From NCBI GenBank assembly GCA_017380955.1, contig JAFOCZ010000110.1, forward strand, positions 1 through 22,164: a stretch of DNA of 22,164 nt. The letters are read 5' to 3'. The notes below the pieces were generated by a model. The model was given only the letters and a program-made list of their open reading frames with translations. It did no database searches and was not told the DNA's origin. The translations under genes and the position numbers were made by a program. The stretch is from Alistipes sp. (lineage in GTDB: Bacteria; Bacteroidota; Bacteroidia; Bacteroidales; Rikenellaceae). This document shows, in pieces, positions 1 to 7,103 of the stretch (within the stretch, counting starts at the first letter, position 1; every line of letters starts with the position of its first letter).

Positions 1-50
1 AATTTATTGTTAGAAACTCAGCAGTATATACTACCCTACCACAACAAATT
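1..50. repeat. Short hairpin element E1 (degenerate, at window edge)
   Basis: The ends AATTTATTGT (1-10) and ACAACAAATT (41-50) are inverted copies with one mismatch. The left arm is followed by TAGAA, resembling the AGAAGG shoulder of the larger elements in this window. It is probably a shortened relative of the 125-bp family. It may extend beyond the window, so its true left boundary is unknown. Confidence 0.4.
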
Positions 51-75
51 TTAATTTTTGGTTAGACGGTAGTAA
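51..75. repeat. Truncated left end of a long-hairpin element
   Basis: These 25 bases match 145-169, the left end of element E3, at 22 of 25 positions, including the TTAG-A-GG-GTAGTA shoulder. No right half follows; the next recognisable feature is the left arm of E2 at 89. This looks like a broken element interrupted by, or recombined with, another copy. Confidence 0.5.
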
Positions 76-88
76 ACATCCCACAAGG

Positions 89-145
89 AATTTCTTGTCA
101 GAAGTCGTGAGATGTGGTGCAGATTGCGGCTTATCACACGAAATT
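89..145. repeat. Short hairpin element E2
   Basis: The ends AATTTCTTGT (89-98) and ACACGAAATT (136-145) are inverted repeats with one mismatch. They are followed inward by CAGAAG and preceded by CTTATC, the same shoulders as in the 125-bp elements. The interior is only about 30 bases and lacks the TACT...GCGTA apical motif. It is best read as an internally deleted member of the same family. Its right arm overlaps the left flank of E3. Confidence 0.55.
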
Positions 146-148
146 TAA

Positions 149-273
149 TTTTTGATTAGAAGGTAGTAGATGCAACGCTCGGCAAAAAAAATGAGGAAGG
201 GCTGTACTAATGCGTACTGCCCTTTCTCATTTTCTTTTTTTAGCGGCAGCAGATGCTGCCTTATCATCGAAAA
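149..273. repeat. Long-hairpin element E3 (about 125 bp)
   Basis: The outer arms TTTTTGAT (149-156) and ATCGAAAA (266-273) pair with one wobble. Inside lie TAGAAGG and CCTTATC shoulders, CGCTCGG facing TTAGCG, and a 20-bp inner stem (188-207 with 214-233) carrying one U-U mismatch. The apex is TACTAATGCGTA (205-216). A small hairpin GCAGC-AGAT-GCTGC sits near the right end. T-runs lie on both sides of the inner stem, so it could terminate transcription either way. The core is nearly identical to E6 8.5 kb away. It lies about 130 bp beyond the stop of the second ompH gene. The stretch 1-401 contains no convincing gene. Confidence 0.75.
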
Positions 274-317
274 GCATTTTTGATTTTAGAGGAGAAGATT
301 TGTTCTATTGCAAATGA

Positions 318-360
318 AGATCCCCTCGGGATAGTACAAATAGTACAACCCGAGGGGTCT
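318..360 (-). terminator. Terminator-like hairpin after the ompH operon
   Basis: The GC-rich arms CCCCTCGGG (322-330) and CCCGAGGGG (349-357) pair perfectly. AGA/TCT extends the stem past a single bulged base. The loop holds two GTAC tetramers (334-337, 343-346) that can extend it. It lies 40 bases after the last gene of the minus-strand uppS-bamA-ompH-ompH cluster. The T-tract expected on the minus strand is weak, so the terminator role is inferred from position and stem strength. Confidence 0.5.
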
Positions 361-401
361 TACTTTTGGGATGGGACAAAGATGCCCTATAAAATCGAAA
401 A

Positions 402-932
402 TTACTCGATGCCCAACTCTTTCTTTACCGCTGGAGTGATGTCTGTGAGAGACTCTGAGTTAAAGTATGCGAGACCTGCAGCACTTGGCTGGTCACCGGT
501 AGTGCTGAATACGGCGATGTAGCCACCGGCTACAGATACCTTCTTAACAGCCTCGTTAGCCTTGTCGTAGATAGGATTCATAATCTCTGCCTCCTTCTTC
601 TGCATATCCTGCTGTGCAAGTTGCTGGAAGTCCTGGTAGCGCTGCTGCAACTCCGAAAGTTCGCGCTCCTTGAGTTGGCGTACAGAGTCGGAGAGTGTGG
701 CAGCATTCTTCTGGTAGTCGGCATAGAGGGTGTTGAACTCCACCATAATCTGCTCCAACTGATCCTGAAGATCCTTGCCATAAGCCTCGAGGTTTGTCTG
801 TGCCTCGGTGAACTCAGGCATTGCAGTAACAACAGCAGCGAGGTCTACACGGCCAAACTTCTGTGCAAATACCGATGATGCGCACATAACAAGCATCACG
901 GTGAGGGTTAGTTTCAAAATCTTTTTCATCAT
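402..932 (-). CDS. skp: OmpH/Skp family periplasmic chaperone, second copy
   Basis: 176-residue secreted protein of the OmpH/Skp family. Residues 1-23 form a signal peptide (KK, then a hydrophobic stretch, then VFA before Gln-24). FGRVDLAAVVTAMPEF is the conserved first strand and helix. Residues 40-130 are an extended, Gln/Glu/Lys-rich helical region typical of the Skp tentacles. In the family, Skp trimers hold unfolded outer-membrane proteins in the periplasm for delivery to BamA. It is the last gene of the uppS-bamA-ompH-ompH run, 28 bases after its paralogue. The start is a double ATG (927-932), so either Met could be used. The 3' side carries a terminator-like hairpin. The family call is secure; which paralogue is the functional Skp is not decidable from sequence. 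Confidence 0.9.
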   Translation of the reverse strand: MMKKILKLTLTVMLVMCASSVFAQKFGRVDLAAVVTAMPEFTEAQTNLEAYGKDLQDQLEQIMVEFNTLYADYQKNAATLSDSVRQLKERELSELQQRYQDFQQLAQQDMQKKEAEIMNPIYDKANEAVKKVSVAGGYIAVFSTTGDQPSAAGLAYFNSESLTDITPAVKKELGIE

Positions 933-960
933 CTAATTATTATAATACATTAATTTATTG

Positions 961-1467
961 CTACTTCAAAACCTCGATAATCTTATCGGTAAAGTCCACC
1001 TTTGGTGAGTAGTAGAGCACTGTAGGGTTGGCAGCGATGTCTATAACAAGGTCATAGCCATACTGCTTTGCGAAACTCTCGAGGGTGTCGAAAACACGCT
1101 TCTGGATAGGCTGTATAAGTTCCATACGGCGCTTCATAAGTTCGCCCTCGGTGCCAAACAACGACTCCTGATACTCGGTAGCCTCGGCCTCGGCATTGAG
1201 AATCTGCTGCTCGCGAGACTGTCGCGCACTCTCAGACAAAGATGCTCGCTGTGCCATATAGTTATTGTAGAGAGTCTCCACCGCAGCGAACTTTGTGTCC
1301 ACCTGCTTCTGATATGTCTGTGAGAGGGTCTCTATCTGCTCCAGCGCCTCGTTGTAGGCTGCGATAGACTTAAACACCATCTCGCTATCCACAACCATAT
1401 AGTTTTGTGCCGTTGCCACTGCCGTGGTCATCACAACAGCCAAAATCGCAAAAAGAATTCGTTTCAT
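961..1467 (-). CDS. skp: OmpH/Skp family periplasmic chaperone, first copy
   Basis: 168-residue secreted OmpH/Skp-family protein. I chose the ATG at 1465-1467 because it starts the signal peptide MKRILFAILAVVMTTAVATAQ and has an AAGG-type purine stretch just upstream. An ATG 12 codons earlier (1503) would put charged residues before it. NYMVVDSEMVFKSIAAYNEA is the conserved N-terminal core strand and helix. Residues 40-110 are a long helical arm, and YGYDLVIDIAANPTVLYYSP is the C-terminal core strand region. Its inferred role is as a periplasmic holdase for outer-membrane protein precursors. It lies 65 bases after bamA, where a TATATTTG box (1492-1499) could be an internal -7 element, and 28 bases before a diverged paralogue. 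Confidence 0.9.
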   Translation of the reverse strand: MKRILFAILAVVMTTAVATAQNYMVVDSEMVFKSIAAYNEALEQIETLSQTYQKQVDTKFAAVETLYNNYMAQRASLSESARQSREQQILNAEAEATEYQESLFGTEGELMKRRMELIQPIQKRVFDTLESFAKQYGYDLVIDIAANPTVLYYSPKVDFTDKIIEVLK

Positions 1468-1532
1468 AGCCTTACGTTTTAATATGTTATACAAATATAA
1501 CAATTTTATTTCAAATATATTGCCACAGGTGG

Positions 1533-4121
1533 TTAGAATTGCTGACCGAGGACAAAGTGGAACTGCGAGCCACTGCGTTTGGTCTTGCCGAATGCAGGGT
1601 CAAAACCATAACCCCAGTCGATACCCAACATACCAACAACAGGCAAGTACAAACGTACACCAACACCCGCCGAGCGCTTAATCTTGAATGGCGAGAACTC
1701 CCTCCACGAGTTGAAACCACTACCGCCCTCCAAGAATCCAAGAACATAGATAGATGAGTTAGGCTTGAGGATTACCGGGTAGCGCAACTCCATAGTATAC
1801 TTGTTGTATGCCACAGAGTAGTAGTCCGAAGGATCGAGAGCACCATCCTCGTAACCACGCAGCGAGATGATGTCCACACCATAGATATTATAACCCGTCA
1901 TACCATCACCACCAATCTCGAAACGCTCGAATGGTGATACCTTATCCTTGTTGTAATGGCCGAGATAACCCATCTCCGCGCCAAGCATCAACACCAGATT
2001 CTGATTTGCTGTGAGAGGGAAGTACCAACGACCCTTCAACAGCCACTTGTGGAACTCAATCCAGCGATAGCGATCCTGATCCGAGAGCGCAGGGTCGGCA
2101 TAATTCTTGCCATCCCACAACGAGAATGGTGGCGTCGCCTGCACAGAGAGTGTAAACTCAGATCCCGAGCGCGAGAAGAATGGCGCATCTACCGATGAGC
2201 GCTGCAATACCAACTTCAACGACAGTGTGTTAGCATTACCATCGCTCAGGATAAACGAATCCCAACCCTTAAGACCATAGTGCTGGTAACCCAACTCACC
2301 ATAGAAGGTGAAGTATGGGTCGGGCCACTGCATACGCTTACCCAAACCTGCGAAGACACCCACAGAGCGGTAGTACATCGTAGCGGTCTGCCAGATGTAG
2401 TATGCGTTGTTCTGCTCCGAGATATATCCCGACAATGTGAAGGAATTTGGACGACGTCCTCCAAGCCAAGGGTCTGTGAAACTCAACGACAGCGCCTTGT
2501 AGTATGTACCGTTGGTTTGTCCCGAGATTGAGAGTTTCTGATTCTGACCCGAAGGATATGGGCGCCAAGCACCCTTCTTGAAGAAGTTGCGGATAGAGAG
2601 GTTGTTGAGCGTCACGCCGATGCTACCCACGAAAGTTCCTGAGCCCCAGCCACCAGCAATGTTAAACTGGTCGGAAGCCTTCTCCTGCAATGGCCAGTTG
2701 ATATTCACCAACTCGTCGGATATAGGCTGCACATCGGGCAATATAGCCTGCTCGTCGAAGTGTCCCATACCCATCAGCGTACGCATAGTCTGCATCAGGA
2801 GCGCACGGTTGTACAACTCACCAGGGCGAACGTACAACTCACGGCGGATAACCTCGTCGTCGACACGCACATTACCTGTGATACCCACCTCGTTGATTGT
2901 GAAAGGCTTACCCTCGAAGACACGAATCTCGAGGTCGAGAGAGTCAGGGCCTACGACAATCTCGGCAGGCTCTATCTGCGACAATAGGTAGCCATTGTTG
3001 TTGTAGAGCGACGATATAGATATCTCCTCGGGATTCATCTCCTTACCGATACCCAGGCGCTTGTGCATCGACTTCTTGTCGTAGACATCGCCAGGCTGCA
3101 CGCCAAACATCTGAGATAGTTGCTCGGTGGTGTATACCGAGTTACCCACCCAGTTGATGTTGCGGATGTAGTATTTGTTACCCTCCGAGACCTTGATGTC
3201 GATACCCAACGTAGCATCGTCGATGTAGTAGATTGAGTCACTGAGGATTGTGGCATTACGGTAGCCTCGCGAGTTATAGAAGTCGAGGAGCAACTCCTTA
3301 TCGGCATCATACTCCTCGGGCAGAAGTTTGCGATTCTGGAAGAAGAGGATGCTCTTCTGGTGTGTCTTCTTGAATGTGCGGCGTAGGCGCTTGTCGTCGA
3401 AAGCATCGTTGCCCTCGAAGTTGATGACACCAACACGCACCTTAGGACCACGGTCTACGTCGAAGGTTACGTTTACGCACTGCTCATAGAGCGAGTCATT
3501 TGTGATGCGCACATCGACCTCACAGGTGCGGAAACCCTTCTCGGCATAGTGCTCCTTGATGAGTTTTATGTTCTTGTCGATAACATAGTCCGACAACTCG
3601 GTGTTTCTGCGCAACTTCAAGACCTCCTCTATGAGATCCTTCTCCTTGGACTTCGACACGCCGTCAATCTTCCAGCGCAGGATTCGTGCGCGCTCCTTGA
3701 GGAACACCTCCAAGTCGAGGGAGTCACCCTCGATGGTAGCACCAATCTGCACATTCGAGAAGTAGCGTGGTGCCCACAAACGCTGCATAGCGTTGGAGAT
3801 AAACTTGCTGGGCAGATATATAGAGTCGCCCTCCTGCAAACCTGCCGACGCCTTCAATATGCTATGATTCAGATACTTGACACCGTGCATATTGATTTTG
3901 CGGATGTAGTACATCTTGCCATCGCCCTCGGTAAGTACGGGCAACGACAGGTCGAAGTCTACAGAATCTACAATCTCGTTATTGGCCACATCGCCAACGG
4001 TGTAGCGCGTAGCAACCTCCTGAGCCTCAGCATTAAAGGCAGAGAGGAGCATTGTTGCCATCGCAACAATAACTATTCTAAGGTTTGTAACAATATGTGC
4101 TATATTTCTCATCGTAACCAT
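1533..4121 (-). CDS. bamA: Outer-membrane protein assembly factor BamA (Omp85)
   Basis: 862-residue Omp85-family protein, the central insertase of the beta-barrel assembly machine in the outer membrane. A signal peptide occupies about residues 1-34 (AEA before Gln). POTRA repeats run from about residue 70 to 480. The 16-stranded barrel runs from about 495 to a C-terminal Phe (HFVLGQQF), the usual barrel-closing signal. The conserved RGY of barrel loop 6 is at residues 755-757 (ISLRGYEDG). The length is slightly above the E. coli protein, as is usual in Bacteroidetes. The start ATG overlaps the uppS stop (TAATG), implying translational coupling; a second Met three codons later is also possible. 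Placement just before two Skp-like chaperones fits an envelope-biogenesis operon. Confidence 0.96.
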   Translation of the reverse strand: MVTMRNIAHIVTNLRIVIVAMATMLLSAFNAEAQEVATRYTVGDVANNEIVDSVDFDLSLPVLTEGDGKMYYIRKINMHGVKYLNHSILKASAGLQEGDSIYLPSKFISNAMQRLWAPRYFSNVQIGATIEGDSLDLEVFLKERARILRWKIDGVSKSKEKDLIEEVLKLRRNTELSDYVIDKNIKLIKEHYAEKGFRTCEVDVRITNDSLYEQCVNVTFDVDRGPKVRVGVINFEGNDAFDDKRLRRTFKKTHQKSILFFQNRKLLPEEYDADKELLLDFYNSRGYRNATILSDSIYYIDDATLGIDIKVSEGNKYYIRNINWVGNSVYTTEQLSQMFGVQPGDVYDKKSMHKRLGIGKEMNPEEISISSLYNNNGYLLSQIEPAEIVVGPDSLDLEIRVFEGKPFTINEVGITGNVRVDDEVIRRELYVRPGELYNRALLMQTMRTLMGMGHFDEQAILPDVQPISDELVNINWPLQEKASDQFNIAGGWGSGTFVGSIGVTLNNLSIRNFFKKGAWRPYPSGQNQKLSISGQTNGTYYKALSLSFTDPWLGGRRPNSFTLSGYISEQNNAYYIWQTATMYYRSVGVFAGLGKRMQWPDPYFTFYGELGYQHYGLKGWDSFILSDGNANTLSLKLVLQRSSVDAPFFSRSGSEFTLSVQATPPFSLWDGKNYADPALSDQDRYRWIEFHKWLLKGRWYFPLTANQNLVLMLGAEMGYLGHYNKDKVSPFERFEIGGDGMTGYNIYGVDIISLRGYEDGALDPSDYYSVAYNKYTMELRYPVILKPNSSIYVLGFLEGGSGFNSWREFSPFKIKRSAGVGVRLYLPVVGMLGIDWGYGFDPAFGKTKRSGSQFHFVLGQQF

Positions 4122-4840
4122 TATTCTTCTATCACCTTACCGTAGCGTCTGTCACGCTCGGCATATACCGCCATCGCCGCGTCAAACTCCTCCTCGCCAA
4201 AGTCGGGCCATAGCACCTCGGGGAAGTAGAACTCGGCATAAGAGGCTTGCCACAAGAGGAAGTTGCTGAGACGACACTCGCCACTTGTGCGGATTATGAA
4301 GTCGGGATCGGGGATGTCGGCTGTCATAAGCGCTGCTGAGAAGTGCTCCTCGCTGATATCCTCCGCCTTAATCTCGCCCTCTGCCACACGCTTTGCCAAC
4401 GTCTGCGCAGCAAGCACCATCTCGCGACGTGCCGAGTAGTTGAACGCCAACACAAGTGTTAACTTATCACCCTCAGCCGTGGTACTCTCTATGCGCTCAA
4501 TCATCGAGATAACCTCGGGAGAGAAGTGTGTGCGCTCACCCATAATCCTTACCCTGACACCCTGACGTGCCAACTCATCACCCTCGCCAACTACGGTCTT
4601 GCAGAACAACTGCATAATAGCCTCCACCTCGGCAATAGGACGTGCCCAATTCTCGGTAGAGAAGGCGTAGAGCGTGAGCCACTTGACACCATTACGCACC
4701 GCGCTACGCACCGCGCTACGCACCGCGTCGACACCAGCAAGATGTCCCTCGTAACGCTCCTTACCGCGCTGCTTTGCCCAACGACCATTGCCATCCATAA
4801 TGATGGCTACGTGTGCAGGTATGGTTTTCAAACTATTCAT
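4121..4840 (-). CDS. uppS: Isoprenyl transferase (undecaprenyl diphosphate synthase)
   Basis: 239-residue cis-prenyltransferase that condenses isopentenyl diphosphates onto farnesyl diphosphate to make undecaprenyl diphosphate, the lipid carrier for peptidoglycan and LPS O-units. The P-loop IIMDGNGRWA holds the catalytic Asp-16. LTLYAFSTENW and RTSGECRLSNFLLWQ are the other family signatures, and the length is normal. I chose the ATG at 4838-4840, 11 codons inside the longest frame, because conserved sequence begins directly after it and AAGAGA lies upstream. Codons for residues 40-50 contain three exact 12-bp repeats (4693-4727) encoding repeated AVRS, without changing the usual spacing between GH and TLYAF. 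It is the first gene of the operon leading into bamA. Confidence 0.95.
   Translation of the reverse strand: MNSLKTIPAHVAIIMDGNGRWAKQRGKERYEGHLAGVDAVRSAVRSAVRNGVKWLTLYAFSTENWARPIAEVEAIMQLFCKTVVGEGDELARQGVRVRIMGERTHFSPEVISMIERIESTTAEGDKLTLVLAFNYSARREMVLAAQTLAKRVAEGEIKAEDISEEHFSAALMTADIPDPDFIIRTSGECRLSNFLLWQASYAEFYFPEVLWPDFGEEEFDAAMAVYAERDRRYGKVIEE
4693..4727 (-). repeat. Three 12-bp direct repeats inside uppS
   Basis: The unit TACGCACCGCGC occurs at 4693-4704 and 4705-4716, and as eleven bases of a third copy at 4717-4727. It is in frame (12 = 4 codons) and encodes repeated Arg-Ser-Ala-Val on the minus strand. This segment corresponds to the helix after the conserved GH motif. Confidence 0.85.
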
Positions 4841-4870
4841 AAAAAGTCTCTTATGGGGTATAATAACTTG

Positions 4871-4878
4871 CAAATGTA
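4871..4878 (-). promoter_or_regulatory. Possible -7 box for the uppS operon
   Basis: On the minus strand this reads TACATTTG, matching the Bacteroidetes -7 consensus TAnnTTTG, 31 bases before the uppS start. A TTTG exists upstream but only 14 bases away, not the usual 19-20, so the -33 element is unsupported. Confidence 0.3.
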
Positions 4879-5006
4879 ATCATTTAAATTCACAAAACAC
4901 CACTCTGTAGCGACATTTTTTTGCTCGCGCTACGTACACACGCAACGCAACGCATCGTAACTCGCTATGTTACAGATGTTTTGATATGGTAGATGATGTG
5001 CAATGG

Positions 5007-5120
5007 GATGAGGTACGATGAGTTTCGATGAGGTAATATGTGTTAGGATGTGTTAATATGAGACTCCCTCCCATAGAAACACATCGAAACCCATAGTAAC
5101 TCATAGAAACCCATAGTAAC
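5007..5120. repeat. Inverted array of 10-bp units
   Basis: Five consecutive 10-bp units at 5071-5120 (consensus YCATAGWAAC, e.g. CCATAGAAAC, CCATAGTAAC, TCATAGAAAC) face five at 5007-5056 (e.g. GATGAGTTTC, GATGAGGTAA). The left units are inverted relatives of the right ones. Aligning the left arm to the reverse complement of the right gives about 38 of 50 matches, with a 14-base spacer. The gap 4841-5406 contains this array and elements E4 and E5; I see no gene in it. Confidence 0.75.
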
Positions 5121-5153
5121 TCACAAAAAAACAACCTCCCGGGCTCCACACAT

Positions 5154-5278
5154 TTTATTGTCAGAAGGGGTTAGATTTGGCGCCAAATCGAAATTGTACT
5201 GGATGGGGGTGTACTTGGCGTACATCCCCATTCGGGACAATGAGTTTGGCGTCGAAGATAGTCCCTTATCACAATAAA
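5154..5278. repeat. Long-hairpin element E4 (125 bp)
   Basis: The outer arms TTTATTGT (5154-5161) and ACAATAAA (5271-5278) are perfectly complementary. Next inward are CAGAAGGG and CCCTTATC. The centre is a stem ATGGGGGTGTAC / GTACATCCCCAT closing on the apical motif TACTTGGCGTA (5212-5222). ATTGT/ACAAT pairs just outside this stem. The interior differs from E3/E5/E6/E7 (it holds a TTTGGCGCCAAA palindrome at about 5175-5186), but the shoulders and apex are kept. It stands directly upstream of E5, two bases apart, with the same outer arms. Confidence 0.75.
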
Positions 5279-5280
5279 TA

Positions 5281-5406
5281 TTTTATTGTCAGAAGGTAAC
5301 AGATACAACGCTCGGCGAATTTCAAGGCGATGGACTGTACTCGGCGTACTGCCCATTGCTGAGATAATTCGTTAGCGGCAGTAGATGTTGCCTTATCACA
5401 ATAAAA
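5281..5406. repeat. Long-hairpin element E5, flush with the nadK stop
   Basis: The outer arms TTTTATTGT (5281-5289) and ACAATAAAA (5398-5406) pair perfectly; the nadK stop codon begins at the very next base (5407-5409, minus strand). Inward are CAGAAGG/CCTTATC, CGCT/AGCG plus CGAATT/AATTCG, and an apical stem around TACTCGGCGTA (5338-5348). The same GGCAGTAGATGTTGCC-type mini-hairpin seen in E3 and E6 lies near the gene side, with different stem bases. Confidence 0.78.
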
Positions 5407-6276
5407 TCAGCGTGAATCAACTCCCCACATCATCTTCTCTCTCAACGTATCGTAGAAAGTATTATTATGTGGAGTGGCCAAAATAAGTTGTTTTGTGGCA
5501 CGACGGAGGGTTATTGTAGCACCGTCGCAGAGGCTGTAGGTGCGGTTGTCGGCAGAGAGAAATGCCTCGCCACCACGCGATTGCAGGCGAAGTGTTATGG
5601 TGATGTTGTTGGGGACAACAACGGGGCGCATAGTGAGGTTGTGCGGCGCTATGGGTGATAGGATGAAGCAGTTACACATAGGGTCTACGACAGGGCCTCC
5701 GGCACTTAGGGAGTAGGCTGTAGAGCCTGTAGGCGTGGAGATTACAAGACCATCGCCGTGGTATGTTGCTATGCGCTTACCATCCACGAAGGTCTCTATG
5801 GAAATCATCGTTGCGCCGTGGCGGTGTATGGCAACCTCGTTGAGCGCGAGATTCTGACCACAGCACTCCACATCGCCATCGATATATAGCATATCGCGGT
5901 GCTGGAAGTTCACCTTGTTATCTACAAGATTCTCAAGGAGTTGTTCTATGCCATCGCCATTATCGGCGGTGAGGTATCCGAGGCGACCGCAGTTGATGCC
6001 TACAACGCGGATATCACCCTCGGGGAGCAGTTGCACAGCCTCGAGGAGTGTGCCGTCGCCACCATAGGGAATCATAACATCACCATCGAGACCTGAGGCC
6101 TGGGTGGTATATCGTTTTTCGGCAGCAATAGGAGTACCGAGCAACGCCTCTACGACCGTTGCAAAATCCTCATTTATAGTGTAGTTGAGACCGAGACGCT
6201 CTATCGTTGCAAAGAGTGTTCTCAGTTGCTCGGGGTTGTGGTTAACCTGCTTACGCGAAAAAAGTATTATGTTCAT
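5407..6276 (-). CDS. nadK: NAD kinase
   Basis: 289-residue cytosolic enzyme that phosphorylates NAD to NADP using ATP or polyphosphate; normal family length. The catalytic GGDGT is at 72-76 (Asp-74). NCGRLGYLT follows at about 95-103, NE of the NE/D motif is at 146-147 (LALNEVAIHR), and the glycine-rich STPTGSTAYSLSAGGP lies at about 180-195. The N-terminal lobe is short, as in Bacteroidetes homologues. It is divergent from pdxJ across a 92-base gap that holds a shared promoter region. The stop codon touches the right arm of hairpin element E5. The function call is secure. Confidence 0.95.
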   Translation of the reverse strand: MNIILFSRKQVNHNPEQLRTLFATIERLGLNYTINEDFATVVEALLGTPIAAEKRYTTQASGLDGDVMIPYGGDGTLLEAVQLLPEGDIRVVGINCGRLGYLTADNGDGIEQLLENLVDNKVNFQHRDMLYIDGDVECCGQNLALNEVAIHRHGATMISIETFVDGKRIATYHGDGLVISTPTGSTAYSLSAGGPVVDPMCNCFILSPIAPHNLTMRPVVVPNNITITLRLQSRGGEAFLSADNRTYSLCDGATITLRRATKQLILATPHNNTFYDTLREKMMWGVDSR

Positions 6277-6309
6277 TTCGTAGTAAAGAAAAAAAATCGT
6301 AACTTTGCT

Positions 6310-6341
6310 TTTGCAAAGATAATGAAATTATTATAACTTTG
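6310..6341 (+). promoter_or_regulatory. Bacteroidetes-type promoter for pdxJ-cca
   Basis: TTTG (6310-6313), a 20-base spacer and TAACTTTG (6334-6341) match the -33/-7 consensus TTTG-N19-20-TAnnTTTG. Transcription would start about 20 bases before the pdxJ ATG. A second, weaker TAACTTTA lies at 6353-6360. Confidence 0.6.
6314..6321 (-). promoter_or_regulatory. Possible -7 box for nadK
   Basis: On the minus strand this reads TATCTTTG, a good TAnnTTTG match, 38 bases before the nadK start. It overlaps the pdxJ promoter spacer, so the two divergent promoters would compete for the same DNA. No clear TTTG is found at the -33 position. Confidence 0.4.
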
Positions 6342-6368
6342 TTGATTACAACATAACTTTAGCCGATT

Positions 6369-7103
6369 ATGACAAAATTAAGCGTAAATATAAATAAGAT
6401 TGCGGTAGTTCGTAATTCACGTGGTGGCAATATGCCAAACCTTCTCAAGGCAGCTTTGGATATTGAGGATTTTGGTGCTGACGGCATCACCGTGCACCCA
6501 CGCCCCGATGCACGACATATCCGCTACTCGGATGTCCGTGACCTCAAGGCAAATATCCGCACCGAGTTGAACGTCGAGGGTAACCCTATCGAGAGTTTCT
6601 GCGAACTTGTGGAGGAGGTGCGCCCAGCACAGGTGACCCTTGTTCCCGATGCCGAGGATGCCATCACCTCTTCAGCAGGCTGGGATACCATCAAGCACCG
6701 CGACTTCCTGAAGGCTATGGCCGATAGATTCCACAAGGCAGGTATCCGTGTGTCTATCTTCGTAGACCCTGTGGTAGAGATGGTTACAGCGGCTAAGGAG
6801 TGTGGCGCAGACCGTGTGGAGTTGTACACCGAGGCCTATGCTGCGGGGTATGGCGAGGATAGAGAGAAGGCCATAGCACCATATGTTGCTGCCGCGGAGG
6901 AGGCACGACGTGTGGGTCTTGGTCTGAACGCTGGTCACGACCTGAACACCGAGAATTTGCAATACTTCATAGAGCGCATTCCGTGGGTTGACGAGGTATC
7001 TATCGGTCACGCCCTCATCAGCGATGCTCTCTACTGGGGTTTGGAGAATACTGTAGAGATTTACCAGCGCTGCATACGTCGCGCTCACAACAACGACAAA
7101 TAG
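6369..7103 (+). CDS. pdxJ: Pyridoxine 5'-phosphate synthase
   Basis: 244-residue TIM-barrel enzyme of the deoxyxylulose-phosphate-dependent vitamin B6 pathway. It condenses 1-deoxyxylulose 5-phosphate with 3-amino-2-oxopropyl phosphate to form pyridoxine 5'-phosphate. LSVNINKIAVVRNSRGG opens the protein; TVHPRPDARHI carries His-43. Glu-70 follows in LNVEGNP, and GLNAGHDLN carries His-190. EVSIGHALISDA is the C-terminal phosphate-binding signature. PDAEDAITSSAGWD replaces the proteobacterial VPEKR...TTEGGLD, as I know from Bacteroidetes homologues. Its stop codon is followed immediately by the cca ATG, so the two genes are probably co-transcribed and coupled from the promoter at 6310-6341. Confidence 0.95.
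   Translation: MTKLSVNINKIAVVRNSRGGNMPNLLKAALDIEDFGADGITVHPRPDARHIRYSDVRDLKANIRTELNVEGNPIESFCELVEEVRPAQVTLVPDAEDAITSSAGWDTIKHRDFLKAMADRFHKAGIRVSIFVDPVVEMVTAAKECGADRVELYTEAYAAGYGEDREKAIAPYVAAAEEARRVGLGLNAGHDLNTENLQYFIERIPWVDEVSIGHALISDALYWGLENTVEIYQRCIRRAHNNDK

Noticed and set aside
149..273. RAYT-associated REP or HEARO-type element
   Set aside because: There is no nearby tyrosine Y1 transposase or HNH gene, and the elements are single long hairpins, unlike short REP pairs. It remains possible that a transposase elsewhere mobilises them.
253..522. Open reading frame of 89 codons on the plus strand between element E3 and the second ompH gene
   Set aside because: Its 5' part is the E3 right end and the terminator hairpin, and its 3' part is antisense to a clear ompH gene. 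It has no family resemblance.
5154..5406. CRISPR array or tRNA-like structure in the repeat region before nadK
   Set aside because: There are only two copies with different interiors and no constant repeat/spacer pattern. No cloverleaf or conserved TTCGA arm is present.
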